From Murinocardiopsis flavida (GTDB taxonomy: Bacteria > Actinomycetota > Actinomycetes > Streptosporangiales > Streptosporangiaceae), in NCBI RefSeq assembly GCF_003014485.1, contig NZ_PYGA01000031.1, forward strand, positions 1-64,000: DNA of 64,000 bases, given 5' to 3'. Each line of letters opens with the position of its first letter. Position 1 is the first letter of the stretch. A program made the position numbers and the translations under genes. Positions 23,866 to 32,075 of this stretch are shown piece by piece. Below the pieces are notes generated by a model. The model was not told the DNA's origin. It ran no database searches and saw only the letters and a list, made by a program, of their open reading frames with translations.

Positions 23866-25524
23866 TTGGGCGACATGCGGCGCATACCGACCGGTTCCAG
23901 CGGGGGCGCAACAGGCTGGTGGCGTGCTGCCGCGATCTACCAGATCTACGTGCGCAGCTTCGCCGACGCCGACGGCGACGGAACTGGCGACCTGGCAGGC
24001 GTGCGCGAGCGCCTGCCATGGCTGGCCGCACTCGGGATCGACGCCGTGTGGCTGACACCGTTCTACGACTCACCGATGGCCGACGGCGGATACGACGTCG
24101 CCGACTACCGCGCCGTCGACCCCCGCTTCGGCACCCTGGCCGATTTCGACCGCATGCTCGCCACCGCGCACGGCCTGGGCCTGCGGGTGATCGTCGACAT
24201 CGTGCCCAACCACACCTCGTCCGAGCACCGCTGGTTCGCCGAAGCGCTGGAGGCCGGCCCCGGCTCCGCCGCCCGCAAGCGGTACATCTTCCGCGACGGC
24301 CGCGGGCCCGACGGGGCGGAGCCGCCGAACGACTGGCCGTCCATCTTCGGCGGCCGGGCCTGGACCCGGCTGCGGCGCCCGGACGGCACCCCCGAGGAGT
24401 GGTACCTGCACCTGTTCGATCCGGCGCAGCCGGACCTGAACTGGGACAACCCGGAGGTGCGGGCCGAGTTCGAGGACGTGCTGCGATTCTGGCTGGATCG
24501 GGGCGTCGACGGGTTCCGCATCGACGTCGCCCACGGCCTCGTCAAGCCCGAGGGCCTGCCCGACATGCCGAAGGGCTACGAGCTGAGTCGGCCGGACAAC
24601 CGCGAGATGCGCCGCCCCTACTTCGACCAGGACGGGGTCCACGAGATCTACCGCCAGTGGCGCAGGATCCTGGACTCCTACCCCGGCGAACGCGTGGCCG
24701 TGGCCGAGGCGAAGGCCGCCACCCCCGCGCGGGCCGCGCTCTACCTGCGCCCCGACGAACTGCACCAGGCGTTCAACTTCGACTACCTCGGGGCGCCTTG
24801 GCAGGCTCCGGTCCTGCGCCGAATCATCGACGCCTCGCTTCAGGCCAACGCATCAGTCGACGCGCCGACCACGTGGGCGCTGTCGAACCACGACGTGGTG
24901 CGGCAGGTCACCCGCTTCGGTGGGGGCGAGCCGGGCCTGCGCCGAGCGCGCGCCGCTGCGCTGCTGACCCTGGCGCTGCCGGGAGCGGTCTACCTGTACC
25001 AGGGTGAGGAGCTCGGGCTTCCCGAAGTCCTCGACCTGCCGGAGGAGGTGCTGGAGGACCCGGCCTGGGAGCGGTCCGGCCGCACCGACCGCGGGCGTGA
25101 CGGCTGCCGTGTGCCGCTGCCCTGGGAGGGGCCCACGGCCCCGTTCGGGTTCGGCCCTGTCGGCACGAAGCCGTGGCTGCCGGTCCCCGAGGGGTGGCGC
25201 CGGCTCAGCCGCGAGGTTCAGGCGTCGACCCCGGGATCGACGCTCGAGCTCTACACCACTGCACTGCGGCTGCGGCGCGAGCTGCCCGCGCTCGGCGCGG
25301 GCACCGGCGGCATCGACTGGCTGAGCGATCCAGCCGCCGACGTGCTCACTTTCGCCCGCTCTCCCGGCTTCGCCTGCGTGGTGAACTTCGGCGCCATGCC
25401 GATTCGGCCCCCGCTCGCCGGTGAACCGCTGCTCTCCAGCGCTCCGGTTGCCGCTGAGGACGACGGGTCGATCAGAGTCCCGCCCGACACCGCGGTGTGG
25501 CTGCGCGCCGCGGCAGCCGCCTGA
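23866..25524 (+). CDS. GH13 alpha-glucosidase / alpha-amylase family enzyme
   Basis: A 552-residue GH13 enzyme. Conserved regions are DIVPNHT (111-117), GFRIDVAH with nucleophile D220, VAEAKA with general acid E281, and SNHD (340-343). The architecture is a TIM barrel with a long B domain (about 120-205) and a C-terminal beta domain. It fits intracellular alpha-1,4/1,6-glucosidases (AglA-like, oligo-1,6-glucosidase). The TTG at 23866 sits 8 nt after GAGGGA; the ATG at 23875 is the alternative. No sugar transporter or LacI regulator is adjacent, so it stands alone here. Confidence 0.92.
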   Translation: MGDMRRIPTGSSGGATGWWRAAAIYQIYVRSFADADGDGTGDLAGVRERLPWLAALGIDAVWLTPFYDSPMADGGYDVADYRAVDPRFGTLADFDRMLATAHGLGLRVIVDIVPNHTSSEHRWFAEALEAGPGSAARKRYIFRDGRGPDGAEPPNDWPSIFGGRAWTRLRRPDGTPEEWYLHLFDPAQPDLNWDNPEVRAEFEDVLRFWLDRGVDGFRIDVAHGLVKPEGLPDMPKGYELSRPDNREMRRPYFDQDGVHEIYRQWRRILDSYPGERVAVAEAKAATPARAALYLRPDELHQAFNFDYLGAPWQAPVLRRIIDASLQANASVDAPTTWALSNHDVVRQVTRFGGGEPGLRRARAAALLTLALPGAVYLYQGEELGLPEVLDLPEEVLEDPAWERSGRTDRGRDGCRVPLPWEGPTAPFGFGPVGTKPWLPVPEGWRRLSREVQASTPGSTLELYTTALRLRRELPALGAGTGGIDWLSDPAADVLTFARSPGFACVVNFGAMPIRPPLAGEPLLSSAPVAAEDDGSIRVPPDTAVWLRAAAAA

Positions 25525-25569
25525 CGCGGTCGGCCTTCGCCTGGACGGCCCGAGAACCCAAGGAGAACG

Positions 25570-26217
25570 ATGAGCTTCCCACGCACCCTCGACCACCTGG
25601 TCTATGCCGTCCCGGACCTGGAGGCGGCCGTACCGGCGTTCGCGGAGAGCACCGGCGTCACACCGGTGCGCGGCGGCCGGCACCCGGTGGGTTCGGCCAA
25701 CGCGCTGGTCGCCCTCACCGTGGCCGGTGCGCGCGGCCCCCGGTACCTGGAGATCGTCGGCCCCGACCGCGAACGCGCCGACCCCGGGCCGGTCGGTGTG
25801 TTCGGCCTGGCCGACCTGGACCGCCCCTCCCTGGCCACCTTCGCTGTCCGGGTGGAGGGCGCCCTGACCGCCGCCGTGGAGCGGGCCCGCGCGGTGGGCC
25901 ACGACCCCGGGGACGCCGAAGCCTGGTCCCGCACCACTCCGGACGGGCAGGTGCTGCACTGGCACCTGGCCAAGCGGGAACCCGCGTCCTACCCGGCGCC
26001 GGTGCCCTTCCTCATCGACTGGGGCGACACCCCTCAACCCGGACTGGGCGACCTGCCCACCCTGGAACTGGTGTCCCTGCGGGCCGAACACCCCGATCCG
26101 GCCTCGCTCGCCCCGGCCCTGTCCGCGCTCGGCGTGGACCTGGCGCTCACCGAAGGGCCCGCCCCGCTGCTGGAGGCCGTGCTGGAGGGCCCCAAGGGCG
26201 GGGTGGTCCTGCGCTGA
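25570..26217 (+). CDS. VOC/glyoxalase-like domain protein
   Basis: A 215-residue protein beginning FPRTLDHLVYAVPDLEAAVP, the standard entry of glyoxalase-like (PF13468-type) VOC proteins. RYLEIVGPDRERADPGP in the first half and LVSLRAEHPDPASLAPALSA in the second show two related half-domains. Residues H8 (LDHLV) and E62-like (YLEIV) are possible metal ligands, but the whole set is not certain. It starts 46 nt after the GH13 gene and may be cotranscribed. Confidence 0.82.
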   Translation: MSFPRTLDHLVYAVPDLEAAVPAFAESTGVTPVRGGRHPVGSANALVALTVAGARGPRYLEIVGPDRERADPGPVGVFGLADLDRPSLATFAVRVEGALTAAVERARAVGHDPGDAEAWSRTTPDGQVLHWHLAKREPASYPAPVPFLIDWGDTPQPGLGDLPTLELVSLRAEHPDPASLAPALSALGVDLALTEGPAPLLEAVLEGPKGGVVLR

Positions 26218-26298
26218 GCCCCCGGGCCCGGAGGCGGTGCCGCGAGCCGTGCACACCCCGGCGGACGGCACGCCGCCGGGCGGTGCCATGGCAGGGGG

Positions 26299-26327
26299 TG
26301 TATCAATCGATACAATCGGCGTATGAT
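26299..26327 (+). promoter_or_regulatory. Operator and leaderless promoter of the SRPBCC-TetR operon
   Basis: A dyad TGTATC and GATACA around AATC (26299-26314) lies 7 nt before a TATGAT -10 box (26322-26327). The -10 ends 6 nt before the ATG (26334), and no ribosome site is present. The dyad would occupy the -35/spacer region, so the TetR encoded second in this operon is the obvious candidate repressor. Confidence 0.7.
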
Positions 26328-26333
26328 GCGGCC

Positions 26334-26768
26334 ATGGTGGACACGATCGTCGCCGCATCCGACGTACCCGATGCCTCAGCCGATCGCCTGTGGTCCCTGG
26401 TCGGCGACCTCCCCGCGTGGGGCGCGATGCTGCCGAGCGTCGACTCGGTGCGCCGGCTCGGCGCCGCGGAAGTGCCGATCGGTGTCGGGGCGCGCTTCGC
26501 CGTCCGCCAACCCGGGCTGCCCGCCGCGGTGTACGAGGTCACCGAATGGTCACCGGGACGCTCGTTCACCTGGGTAGCCCGCTCGCCCGGAGTGGTGACC
26601 ACGTGCAGGCACATCATCGAGGCCGAAGGCGCCGGCTCGCGCCTGAGGCTGAGTATCGAATGGACCGGCCCACTGGCCGGCCTCGTCCGACTCCTGATCG
26701 CCGGAAAGGCGCGTCGCATGGTGGAGTCCGAGGCCGCGACGTTCGCCCGCCTCGCCCAGAGCGCGTGA
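26334..26768 (+). CDS. SRPBCC (START-like) ligand-binding protein
   Basis: A 144-residue helix-grip protein: MVDTIVAASDVPDASADRLW, VGDLPAWGAMLPSVDSV, VYEVTEWSPGRSFTWVARSP and SRLRLSIEWTGPLAGLVRLL follow the polyketide cyclase/dehydrase SRPBCC pattern, with a C-terminal helix ending ESEAATFARLAQSA. Such proteins bind hydrophobic small molecules. It is the first gene of a two-gene operon whose second gene is a TetR (GTGA overlap). It may therefore bind, store or modify the same ligand that the TetR senses. Confidence 0.85.
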   Translation: MVDTIVAASDVPDASADRLWSLVGDLPAWGAMLPSVDSVRRLGAAEVPIGVGARFAVRQPGLPAAVYEVTEWSPGRSFTWVARSPGVVTTCRHIIEAEGAGSRLRLSIEWTGPLAGLVRLLIAGKARRMVESEAATFARLAQSA

Positions 26769-27343
26769 ACGCCAAGAACTCCCGTGATGGGCTGCTGACC
26801 GAGGCCATCGACTACTACGCCGACCACGGGGTGCGCGACACCAGCCTGCGGACGCTGGCGGCGGCGATCGGCACGAGCCAGCGGATGCTGCACTACCACT
26901 TCGGCGACCGCGGGGACCTGCTCGCGGCGGTCATCACGGAGGTCGTGGCGCGGGAGATCGCCGCTCTGGAGGCGATGTCGGCCGAGGAGCGCGACCCGTT
27001 CGACGCGTTGGGCCGCCATTGGGCGCGCGTGCGTGCGACCGCCCGGAAGTTCGGTCCGCTGTACTTCGAGCTCTCGACGCACGCGATGTACGGGGCGCCC
27101 TACGCGGTACGGCTCCCCGAGGTGCTGGTGACCCGCTACGCCGCTGTCTTCGCGCAGACCTACGCGACCGTGACCGATGCCGAGCACAGTTCCCGGCTCG
27201 CGCGCCTGACCCTCGGAGTCGGCCGCGGCCTGCTGTTCGACGTGCTCCTCGACGACGACCTCGACGCCGCCGACGCCGCCGTCGCGGAGTTCACCGCCAT
27301 GGTCCGGCACCGGATCGCGCACCGCCGCGACCACGGCACCTGA
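26765..27343 (+). CDS. TetR-family regulator
   Basis: A 192-residue TetR starting at a GTG that overlaps the SRPBCC stop. The helix-turn-helix is LLTEAIDYYADHGVRDTSLR, TLAAAIGTSQRMLHYHFGDR. The C-terminal domain contains ALGRHWARVRATARKFGPLY and LTLGVGRGLLFDVLLDDD. It probably represses its own operon through the dyad at 26299-26314. Ligand unknown. Confidence 0.9.
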   Translation: MNAKNSRDGLLTEAIDYYADHGVRDTSLRTLAAAIGTSQRMLHYHFGDRGDLLAAVITEVVAREIAALEAMSAEERDPFDALGRHWARVRATARKFGPLYFELSTHAMYGAPYAVRLPEVLVTRYAAVFAQTYATVTDAEHSSRLARLTLGVGRGLLFDVLLDDDLDAADAAVAEFTAMVRHRIAHRRDHGT

Positions 27344-27632
27344 TCCGCGCCCTGCTCCTCCGACGACGCCGGGCCCGCGCGGCGCCCGCCGGGCGGAAAC
27401 CGACCGGACATCCACGTGACCGGCGTCGATGCGGTGAAAGCCCGCAACGCCAGGAACAGTTCGCGCGGCGCACTGGTCACGGGAGCAACCCGGGCCCTCG
27501 GACCGATTGCGCGGAAAGGCATACGTTCTTCGGCGTAGGCGCTCCCACGCTCCTCGACGGATGCCGGCCGGTCCGACCGACTCCTATGGTGAGCGAACGG
27601 CGGCCACGGCGCTGTCTTGTCGAGGGAATCCG

Positions 27633-28181
27633 GTGTCGAACATGCGCAGAGTAGTGCTCTATGAGCTGCTGTCCCTGGACGGCGTCGCCGAGGAGCCGAG
27701 CGACTGGATGCACGATGGCGGCCGTCCCATCTTCGACAATCTCGAGACGATCATCGAGCGCCAGGACGATGTGCTGCTCGGCCGCGGCACCTTTGACTAT
27801 TGGGCGGGCTATTGGCCGACATCCGATGTCGAACCGTTCGCGAGCTTCATCAACCGGACACCCAAGCACGTCTTCTCCTCCCGCCCCTTGACCCAGGAGT
27901 GGGCGAACACCGTCGTTGTCGATCGCCCGGCAGCCGAGTACATTGCGGAGCTCAAGCGCGCGGACGGCGGCGATATCGGAGTTCACGGCAGCATCACACT
28001 TGTTCAGTCCCTTCTGTCCGCCGGCCTGTTCGATGAGTTGCGGTTGGTCGTCTCAGCGGCGATCGCCGGGAGCGGGCGGCGGCTGTTCGACTCCGCGGGC
28101 CGCCACCCCAGGCTCGACCTGGTGGCGGCCGAGGACACCCCGAACGGCAGCCTGCTCCTCACGTACAGCCGAGGCGGCTGA
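27633..28181 (+). CDS. RibD C-terminal / dihydrofolate-reductase-like protein
   Basis: A 182-residue protein from a GTG at 27633 (GAGGGA 5 nt upstream). MRRVVLYELLSLDGVAEEPS, DVLLGRGTFDYWAGYWP, DGGDIGVHGSITLVQSLLSA and FDELRLVVSAAIAGSGRRLF are typical of the stand-alone RibD_C/YyaP family, which shares the dihydrofolate reductase fold and binds NADPH. Substrate unknown; a role in folate or riboflavin synthesis is not implied for these paralogues. It precedes the hydrolase-SnoaL gene by 23 nt, likely as an operon. Confidence 0.87.
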   Translation: MSNMRRVVLYELLSLDGVAEEPSDWMHDGGRPIFDNLETIIERQDDVLLGRGTFDYWAGYWPTSDVEPFASFINRTPKHVFSSRPLTQEWANTVVVDRPAAEYIAELKRADGGDIGVHGSITLVQSLLSAGLFDELRLVVSAAIAGSGRRLFDSAGRHPRLDLVAAEDTPNGSLLLTYSRGG

Positions 28182-28204
28182 TCACCGACCGGAAGGACCT
28201 GCGA

Positions 28205-29461
28205 ATGCCCACGACCACGACGCACACCCTGGACGTGCCCGGGGCGGTGCTCACCTACGACATTCGTGAGCCGGACCGGCCGGGCGGCCACCCGCCGCTC
28301 TTCATCTTCGGGTCGCCGATGGGGGCATCCGGATTCGAGCAGGTGGCGCCGCACTTCGACGACCGCGTCGTCATCACCTACGACCCGCGAATGACGGAAC
28401 GCAGCCACCTCAAGGACGGTGCCGGGGTGACCGCCGAACTCCACGGCGATGACCTCCACCGCGTGGTCGAGGCCGTCGGTCTCGGACCGGTCGACGCCTT
28501 CGGATCGAGCGGCGGGGCGATGGTCGCGCTGCCATGGGCGGTGGACCACCCCGATGACCTCCGCACGCTCGTTGCGCACGAACCGCCCCTGGGAGCGCTG
28601 CTTGCGGACGCCGAGACGGTCCTGAAGATCAACGCCGACATCGTCGGCACCTATCAGCGCCGGGGATTCGGCCCCGCGATGGCGAAGTTCATCCGGATGG
28701 TGACACACTCCGGCCCGTTTCCGGCGGACTACCTGGAGCAGCCCGACCCTGATCCGGCGCAGTTCGGCCTGCCCGCCGAGGACGACGGCGCACGCGACGA
28801 CGCCCTGCTCGCGTACAACATGGCCATGCCGCCCTATACCCCGGACGCCGCTGCGCTGAAGGCGTCGGGAGTGCGGATCGTGCCCGCCATCGGCGCCGAA
28901 GGCGCGGGCACCATGGCGCGCCGCGGTGGCGAGGCGCTCGCCGGGCTGCTCGGCACCGAACCCGTCGTCTTCCCCGGTGACCACGGCGGCTTCGCCGCCA
29001 ACGAGTGGGCGCCTGACAACGACCCCGCGGCGTTCGCCCGGAAGCTGCGCGACGTGGTCGACTACAAGGCGATGGGCGAACCCGCTCCCGCGGACGGTTC
29101 GCTGGCCGCGGCCGAGACCGAGTTGCAGCGTGCCCAACTGGCGGGCGATGTCGCCGCGCTGGATTCCCTGCTGCATCCCGACGTCGTCTACGTCGCCCCC
29201 GATGGTGCCGAGTTCGGCAAGGCACAGGATCTGGAGTCGCATTCCTCCGGACAGCTTCGGCTGACGCGGTCGGAGCGGCTCCAGAGCACCGCTCGCCAGT
29301 TCGGTTCGACGGGGGTCACGCGCGCGCGGCTCAGGATGGCCGGCTTCGCGGGCGGCGAGCCGTTCGAAGCGGAGATGTACTACACGCGCACGTGGCTGTT
29401 CCAGGACGGCGGGTGGCGGGTCGTCCAGGCGCAGGGCGCGAGCGTCCCGCGCGAGCCGTGA
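28205..29461 (+). CDS. Alpha/beta hydrolase fused to a SnoaL-like domain
   Basis: A 418-residue two-domain protein. Residues 1-290 are an alpha/beta hydrolase with the elbow DAFGSSGGAMV (S102) and a late histidine in FPGDHGGF (H260). After a short linker (KAMGEPAPADGSL), residues about 300-415 form an NTF2/SnoaL-like domain (AAAETELQRAQLAGDVAALD, LHPDVVYVAPDG, WLFQDGGWRVVQAQGAS). Both domains are common alone; the fusion is less usual. A frame error creating the fusion is unlikely because the linker keeps the same codon bias. It probably acts on a small ester or lactone, with the second domain as partner. Confidence 0.85.
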   Translation: MPTTTTHTLDVPGAVLTYDIREPDRPGGHPPLFIFGSPMGASGFEQVAPHFDDRVVITYDPRMTERSHLKDGAGVTAELHGDDLHRVVEAVGLGPVDAFGSSGGAMVALPWAVDHPDDLRTLVAHEPPLGALLADAETVLKINADIVGTYQRRGFGPAMAKFIRMVTHSGPFPADYLEQPDPDPAQFGLPAEDDGARDDALLAYNMAMPPYTPDAAALKASGVRIVPAIGAEGAGTMARRGGEALAGLLGTEPVVFPGDHGGFAANEWAPDNDPAAFARKLRDVVDYKAMGEPAPADGSLAAAETELQRAQLAGDVAALDSLLHPDVVYVAPDGAEFGKAQDLESHSSGQLRLTRSERLQSTARQFGSTGVTRARLRMAGFAGGEPFEAEMYYTRTWLFQDGGWRVVQAQGASVPREP

Positions 29462-29504
29462 ACCTCCCGCCGCCGGCGGACGGCGCGCCGCTGTGCGGTC
29501 GCGG

Positions 29505-30350
29505 TTACCGCGGCGTGGTCTCGAAGTCTGCGATCTGCTCGGCGAGGAGGTCCGGCGCGTCGAGCTGGACGAGTGTGCGCGCGCCGGGCACTTCGATGAG
29601 TTCGGCGTGGCCGAAGGCCCGCTGGAGCCGTCGGCCGAGGTCGGGGGTGAACGCACGATCGGCGCCGCCCCAGACGATGCGGACCGGCCCGGGGTAGTCC
29701 TTGAGCCGGGTGGACACGTCGAGGAGGTCCTGCGGGTCGATGGCGCGGAGGAGGCGTACGGCGTCGTCGCGGATGCCCGGCCGGGTGAGGGCGGGTTCGA
29801 TCCAGGACCGGGTGAGGTCGGCGTCCAGGTCGTTCGCGAGCATTCCGAACCCCAGCGGGGAGTGCCGGAACGCGCGGCTGCGCATCGGGAGCAGGTTGAT
29901 CTTCATCCTTCGCGGCCCTTTGAGCAGTGCGAAGAAGACGCTGAACGGGAAGGGCGGGAAGGTGTCGAACGCGTCGCAGTTCGTCAGGACCACGCGCCCG
30001 ACCCGGCTCGCATCGGTGTCGAGGACGTATTGGACGAGCGCTCCGCCGGTGTCGCTGCCGACGAGGGTGACATCGTCCAGGTCGAGTGCCTCCAGGAACG
30101 TCAGGATCTGACGGGCGACGCCCCGCGGGGTCTGGTCCGCGTCGGGGTGCAGGGGCGCGGGGTGCGCGCCCAGCGGCCAGTCCGGCGCGAAGGACCGTAT
30201 GCCGCGCTCGGCGAGGAGGTCGGCGACGCGCGACCAGACCGCGCCGCCCATGAGGAACGCGTGGACGAACACCACGGGCGGTTGGGCGGACTCCTCGGGT
30301 CCGACGGCGCGGTAGTGGATGGTCCCGCTGGGGAGATCGACGGTCGACAT
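29505..30350 (-). CDS. Alpha/beta hydrolase
   Basis: A 281-residue alpha/beta hydrolase of the haloalkane dehalogenase/epoxide hydrolase type. The oxyanion block is PPVVFVHAFLMGGAVWSRVA. The nucleophile elbow reads LVGSDTGGALVQYV, with aspartate (SDTGG) as nucleophile, as in dehalogenases and epoxide hydrolases. WGGADRAFTPDLGRRLQRAF supplies the acid. The usual final histidine position reads EVPGARTLVQLDAPDLLAEQ, with no histidine, so activity may be reduced or altered. Divergent from a TetR gene that has an operator between them. Start is the ATG at 30350. Confidence 0.85.
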   Translation of the reverse strand: MSTVDLPSGTIHYRAVGPEESAQPPVVFVHAFLMGGAVWSRVADLLAERGIRSFAPDWPLGAHPAPLHPDADQTPRGVARQILTFLEALDLDDVTLVGSDTGGALVQYVLDTDASRVGRVVLTNCDAFDTFPPFPFSVFFALLKGPRRMKINLLPMRSRAFRHSPLGFGMLANDLDADLTRSWIEPALTRPGIRDDAVRLLRAIDPQDLLDVSTRLKDYPGPVRIVWGGADRAFTPDLGRRLQRAFGHAELIEVPGARTLVQLDAPDLLAEQIADFETTPR

Positions 30351-30377
30351 GGGATGGCTCCTTCGTCGATGAAGTAA

Positions 30378-30392
30378 CATACAATATGTATG
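30378..30392. promoter_or_regulatory. Operator between hydrolase and TetR genes
   Basis: Dyad CATAC and GTATG around AATAT in a low-GC stretch. A further half-site TTGTATGAAAG overlaps the TetR start (30408-30418), repeating TGTATGAAA seen at 30387-30395. Likely binding site of the adjacent TetR. Confidence 0.6.
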
Positions 30393-30411
30393 AAACTTAC
30401 GGGCAGATTGT

Positions 30412-31023
30412 ATGAAAGTTTCCCGGCGCACACAAGAGGAGCGGACCGCGGCGACCCGTGCCGCCCTGATCGAGGCGGGGCGGAAGCTCTTCGCCGAGCA
30501 CGGATACGCGGGTGTCGGCACCGAGACACTGGTCCGTGCGGCCGGCATCAGCCGAGGCGCCCTGTATCACCAGTTCGGCGACAAGACCGAACTGTTCGCT
30601 GAGGTCCTCGCCGCCGTCGAGGCCGACGTCGCCCGGCGTCTCGCCGCAGCGGCGCCGGCCGGGGACGGCGGCGACCTCGTCGCGGTGATGACGCGGGCGG
30701 TGGAGGCATGGCTCGATGCCTGCGAGGACCCGGAGGTGCAGCGGATCGTCCTCATCGACGGGCCCTCCGTGCTCGGCTGGGTGCGCTGGCGCGCCATCTG
30801 CCAGCCCCACATCCTCGGCCTGATCGAGGCCGTGCTCACCCGGGCCGCGGCAGACGGCGAACTGCGCTCACTGCCGATCCGGCCGCTGGCACACCTGCTG
30901 CTCGCCATCGCGGACGAAGCGGCGATGTACCTGCACGCCGCCGATGACCAGACCACCGCACGTGCGGAGATCGTCCGGATCGTCGACACGCTGGTGCGCG
31001 GGCTCACCGTGCGCGAGGCGTGA
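30412..31023 (+). CDS. TetR-family regulator
   Basis: A 203-residue TetR with the helix-turn-helix TRAALIEAGRKLFAEHGYAG, VGTETLVRAAGISRGALYHQ, FGDKTELF. The C-terminal part contains VQRIVLIDGPSVLGWVRWRA, typical of the AcrR-like TetR_C family with a IVLxDGPAVLGW motif. It is divergent from the hydrolase gene, with the operator-like dyad between them. No ribosome site is visible before the ATG. Confidence 0.9.
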   Translation: MKVSRRTQEERTAATRAALIEAGRKLFAEHGYAGVGTETLVRAAGISRGALYHQFGDKTELFAEVLAAVEADVARRLAAAAPAGDGGDLVAVMTRAVEAWLDACEDPEVQRIVLIDGPSVLGWVRWRAICQPHILGLIEAVLTRAAADGELRSLPIRPLAHLLLAIADEAAMYLHAADDQTTARAEIVRIVDTLVRGLTVREA

Positions 31024-31209
31024 GGACCGACGGCACCCGGCCTGATGCGGCGGGGCGTGCCCGGGTCCTCCCGGCACCCTCCGGCCGGCCGCCGCCGACG
31101 GCCGAAGGCGAAGACGGATCCGGGGCCGGTGGGGTGCGCGGCATGCGGGGGAGCGGGGCGGCCCGGTTCGCCGACGGCCCCGGTCCCCGGCGCCCGGTTC
31201 GCCGCCGGG

Positions 31210-32001
31210 TCAGGTGCGGGCGATGACGTCGGCCAGGTCACGCGGCTCACGTCCCAGCACGTCCGCGACATCGGTGGTCACGTGCGCGTTGCGGCCGTCG
31301 AGGACCTCCGAGAAGAGGTGGGCCATGCCCGCGGCGTCCTCGCGGGGGACCCCGGCATCGACCAGGTGGCCGATGAAGTCGTCGGTGCCGAGTTCGACGT
31401 AGGTCACCGGACGCCCGGCGGCCGCGCCGATCGCGTCGGCGACGTCGCCGAAGGTGAGCAGCCGCGGGCCGGTCACGTTGTGGACCCGTCCCACGTGGCC
31501 TGGTGCGGTGAGGGCGGCCACGGCGACGTCGGCGATGTCGTCGGCGTCGACGAACGGCTCGGGGGCACCGTGGCGCAGCATGGTGAGCCTGCCCGCGGCG
31601 ACCTCGGGCGCCCAGATGCTCTCGGTGAAGTTCTGCGCGAAGAACGCCGATCGGATGATCGTCCATTCGGCCCCGGAGGCGATCAGGGCCTGCTCGGCCC
31701 GCTGCGCGCCCTCTTCGCCGCGGCCGGAGAGCAGGACCAGCCGGCGGCAGCCGGCCGCGACCGCCGCAGCGGCGAAGCGGCCGATCGCCTCGTCGGCACC
31801 GGGGATGGCGAGGTCCGGCTGGTAGGTGACGTAGGCGGCGTCGCAGCCGGCGAGAGCTGCGGGCCAGCTGCCGGGGTCGGTCCAGTCGAAGCGCGGGTCG
31901 GTGCTGCGCGAGACGGGGCGGTTGGCGTGCCCGAGGGCGTCGAGGCGGTGTGCGACGCGGCTGCCGGTCTTGCCGGTGCCGCCGATGATGAGTGTTGGCA
32001 T
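31210..32001 (-). CDS. NmrA-like NAD(P)-binding protein
   Basis: A 263-residue Rossmann protein: MPTLIIGGTGKTGSRVAHRL holds the GxxGxxG nucleotide motif (residues 7-13), and WTIIRSAFFAQNFTESIW is the conserved NmrA-family block. AFVTYQP-type (AAYVTYQPDLAIPGADE) follows. Family members are atypical short-chain reductases or redox sensors. It is divergent from an AraC-type regulator 74 nt away, the usual arrangement for a regulator and its target oxidoreductase. Confidence 0.9.
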   Translation of the reverse strand: MPTLIIGGTGKTGSRVAHRLDALGHANRPVSRSTDPRFDWTDPGSWPAALAGCDAAYVTYQPDLAIPGADEAIGRFAAAAVAAGCRRLVLLSGRGEEGAQRAEQALIASGAEWTIIRSAFFAQNFTESIWAPEVAAGRLTMLRHGAPEPFVDADDIADVAVAALTAPGHVGRVHNVTGPRLLTFGDVADAIGAAAGRPVTYVELGTDDFIGHLVDAGVPREDAAGMAHLFSEVLDGRNAHVTTDVADVLGREPRDLADVIART

Positions 32002-32075
32002 GCATCCATCGTGGGCGGAGCGGGCGAGACAGAGAATACTTGATCAGCGCGACGGCATATGCGATCGTCTCGAAC

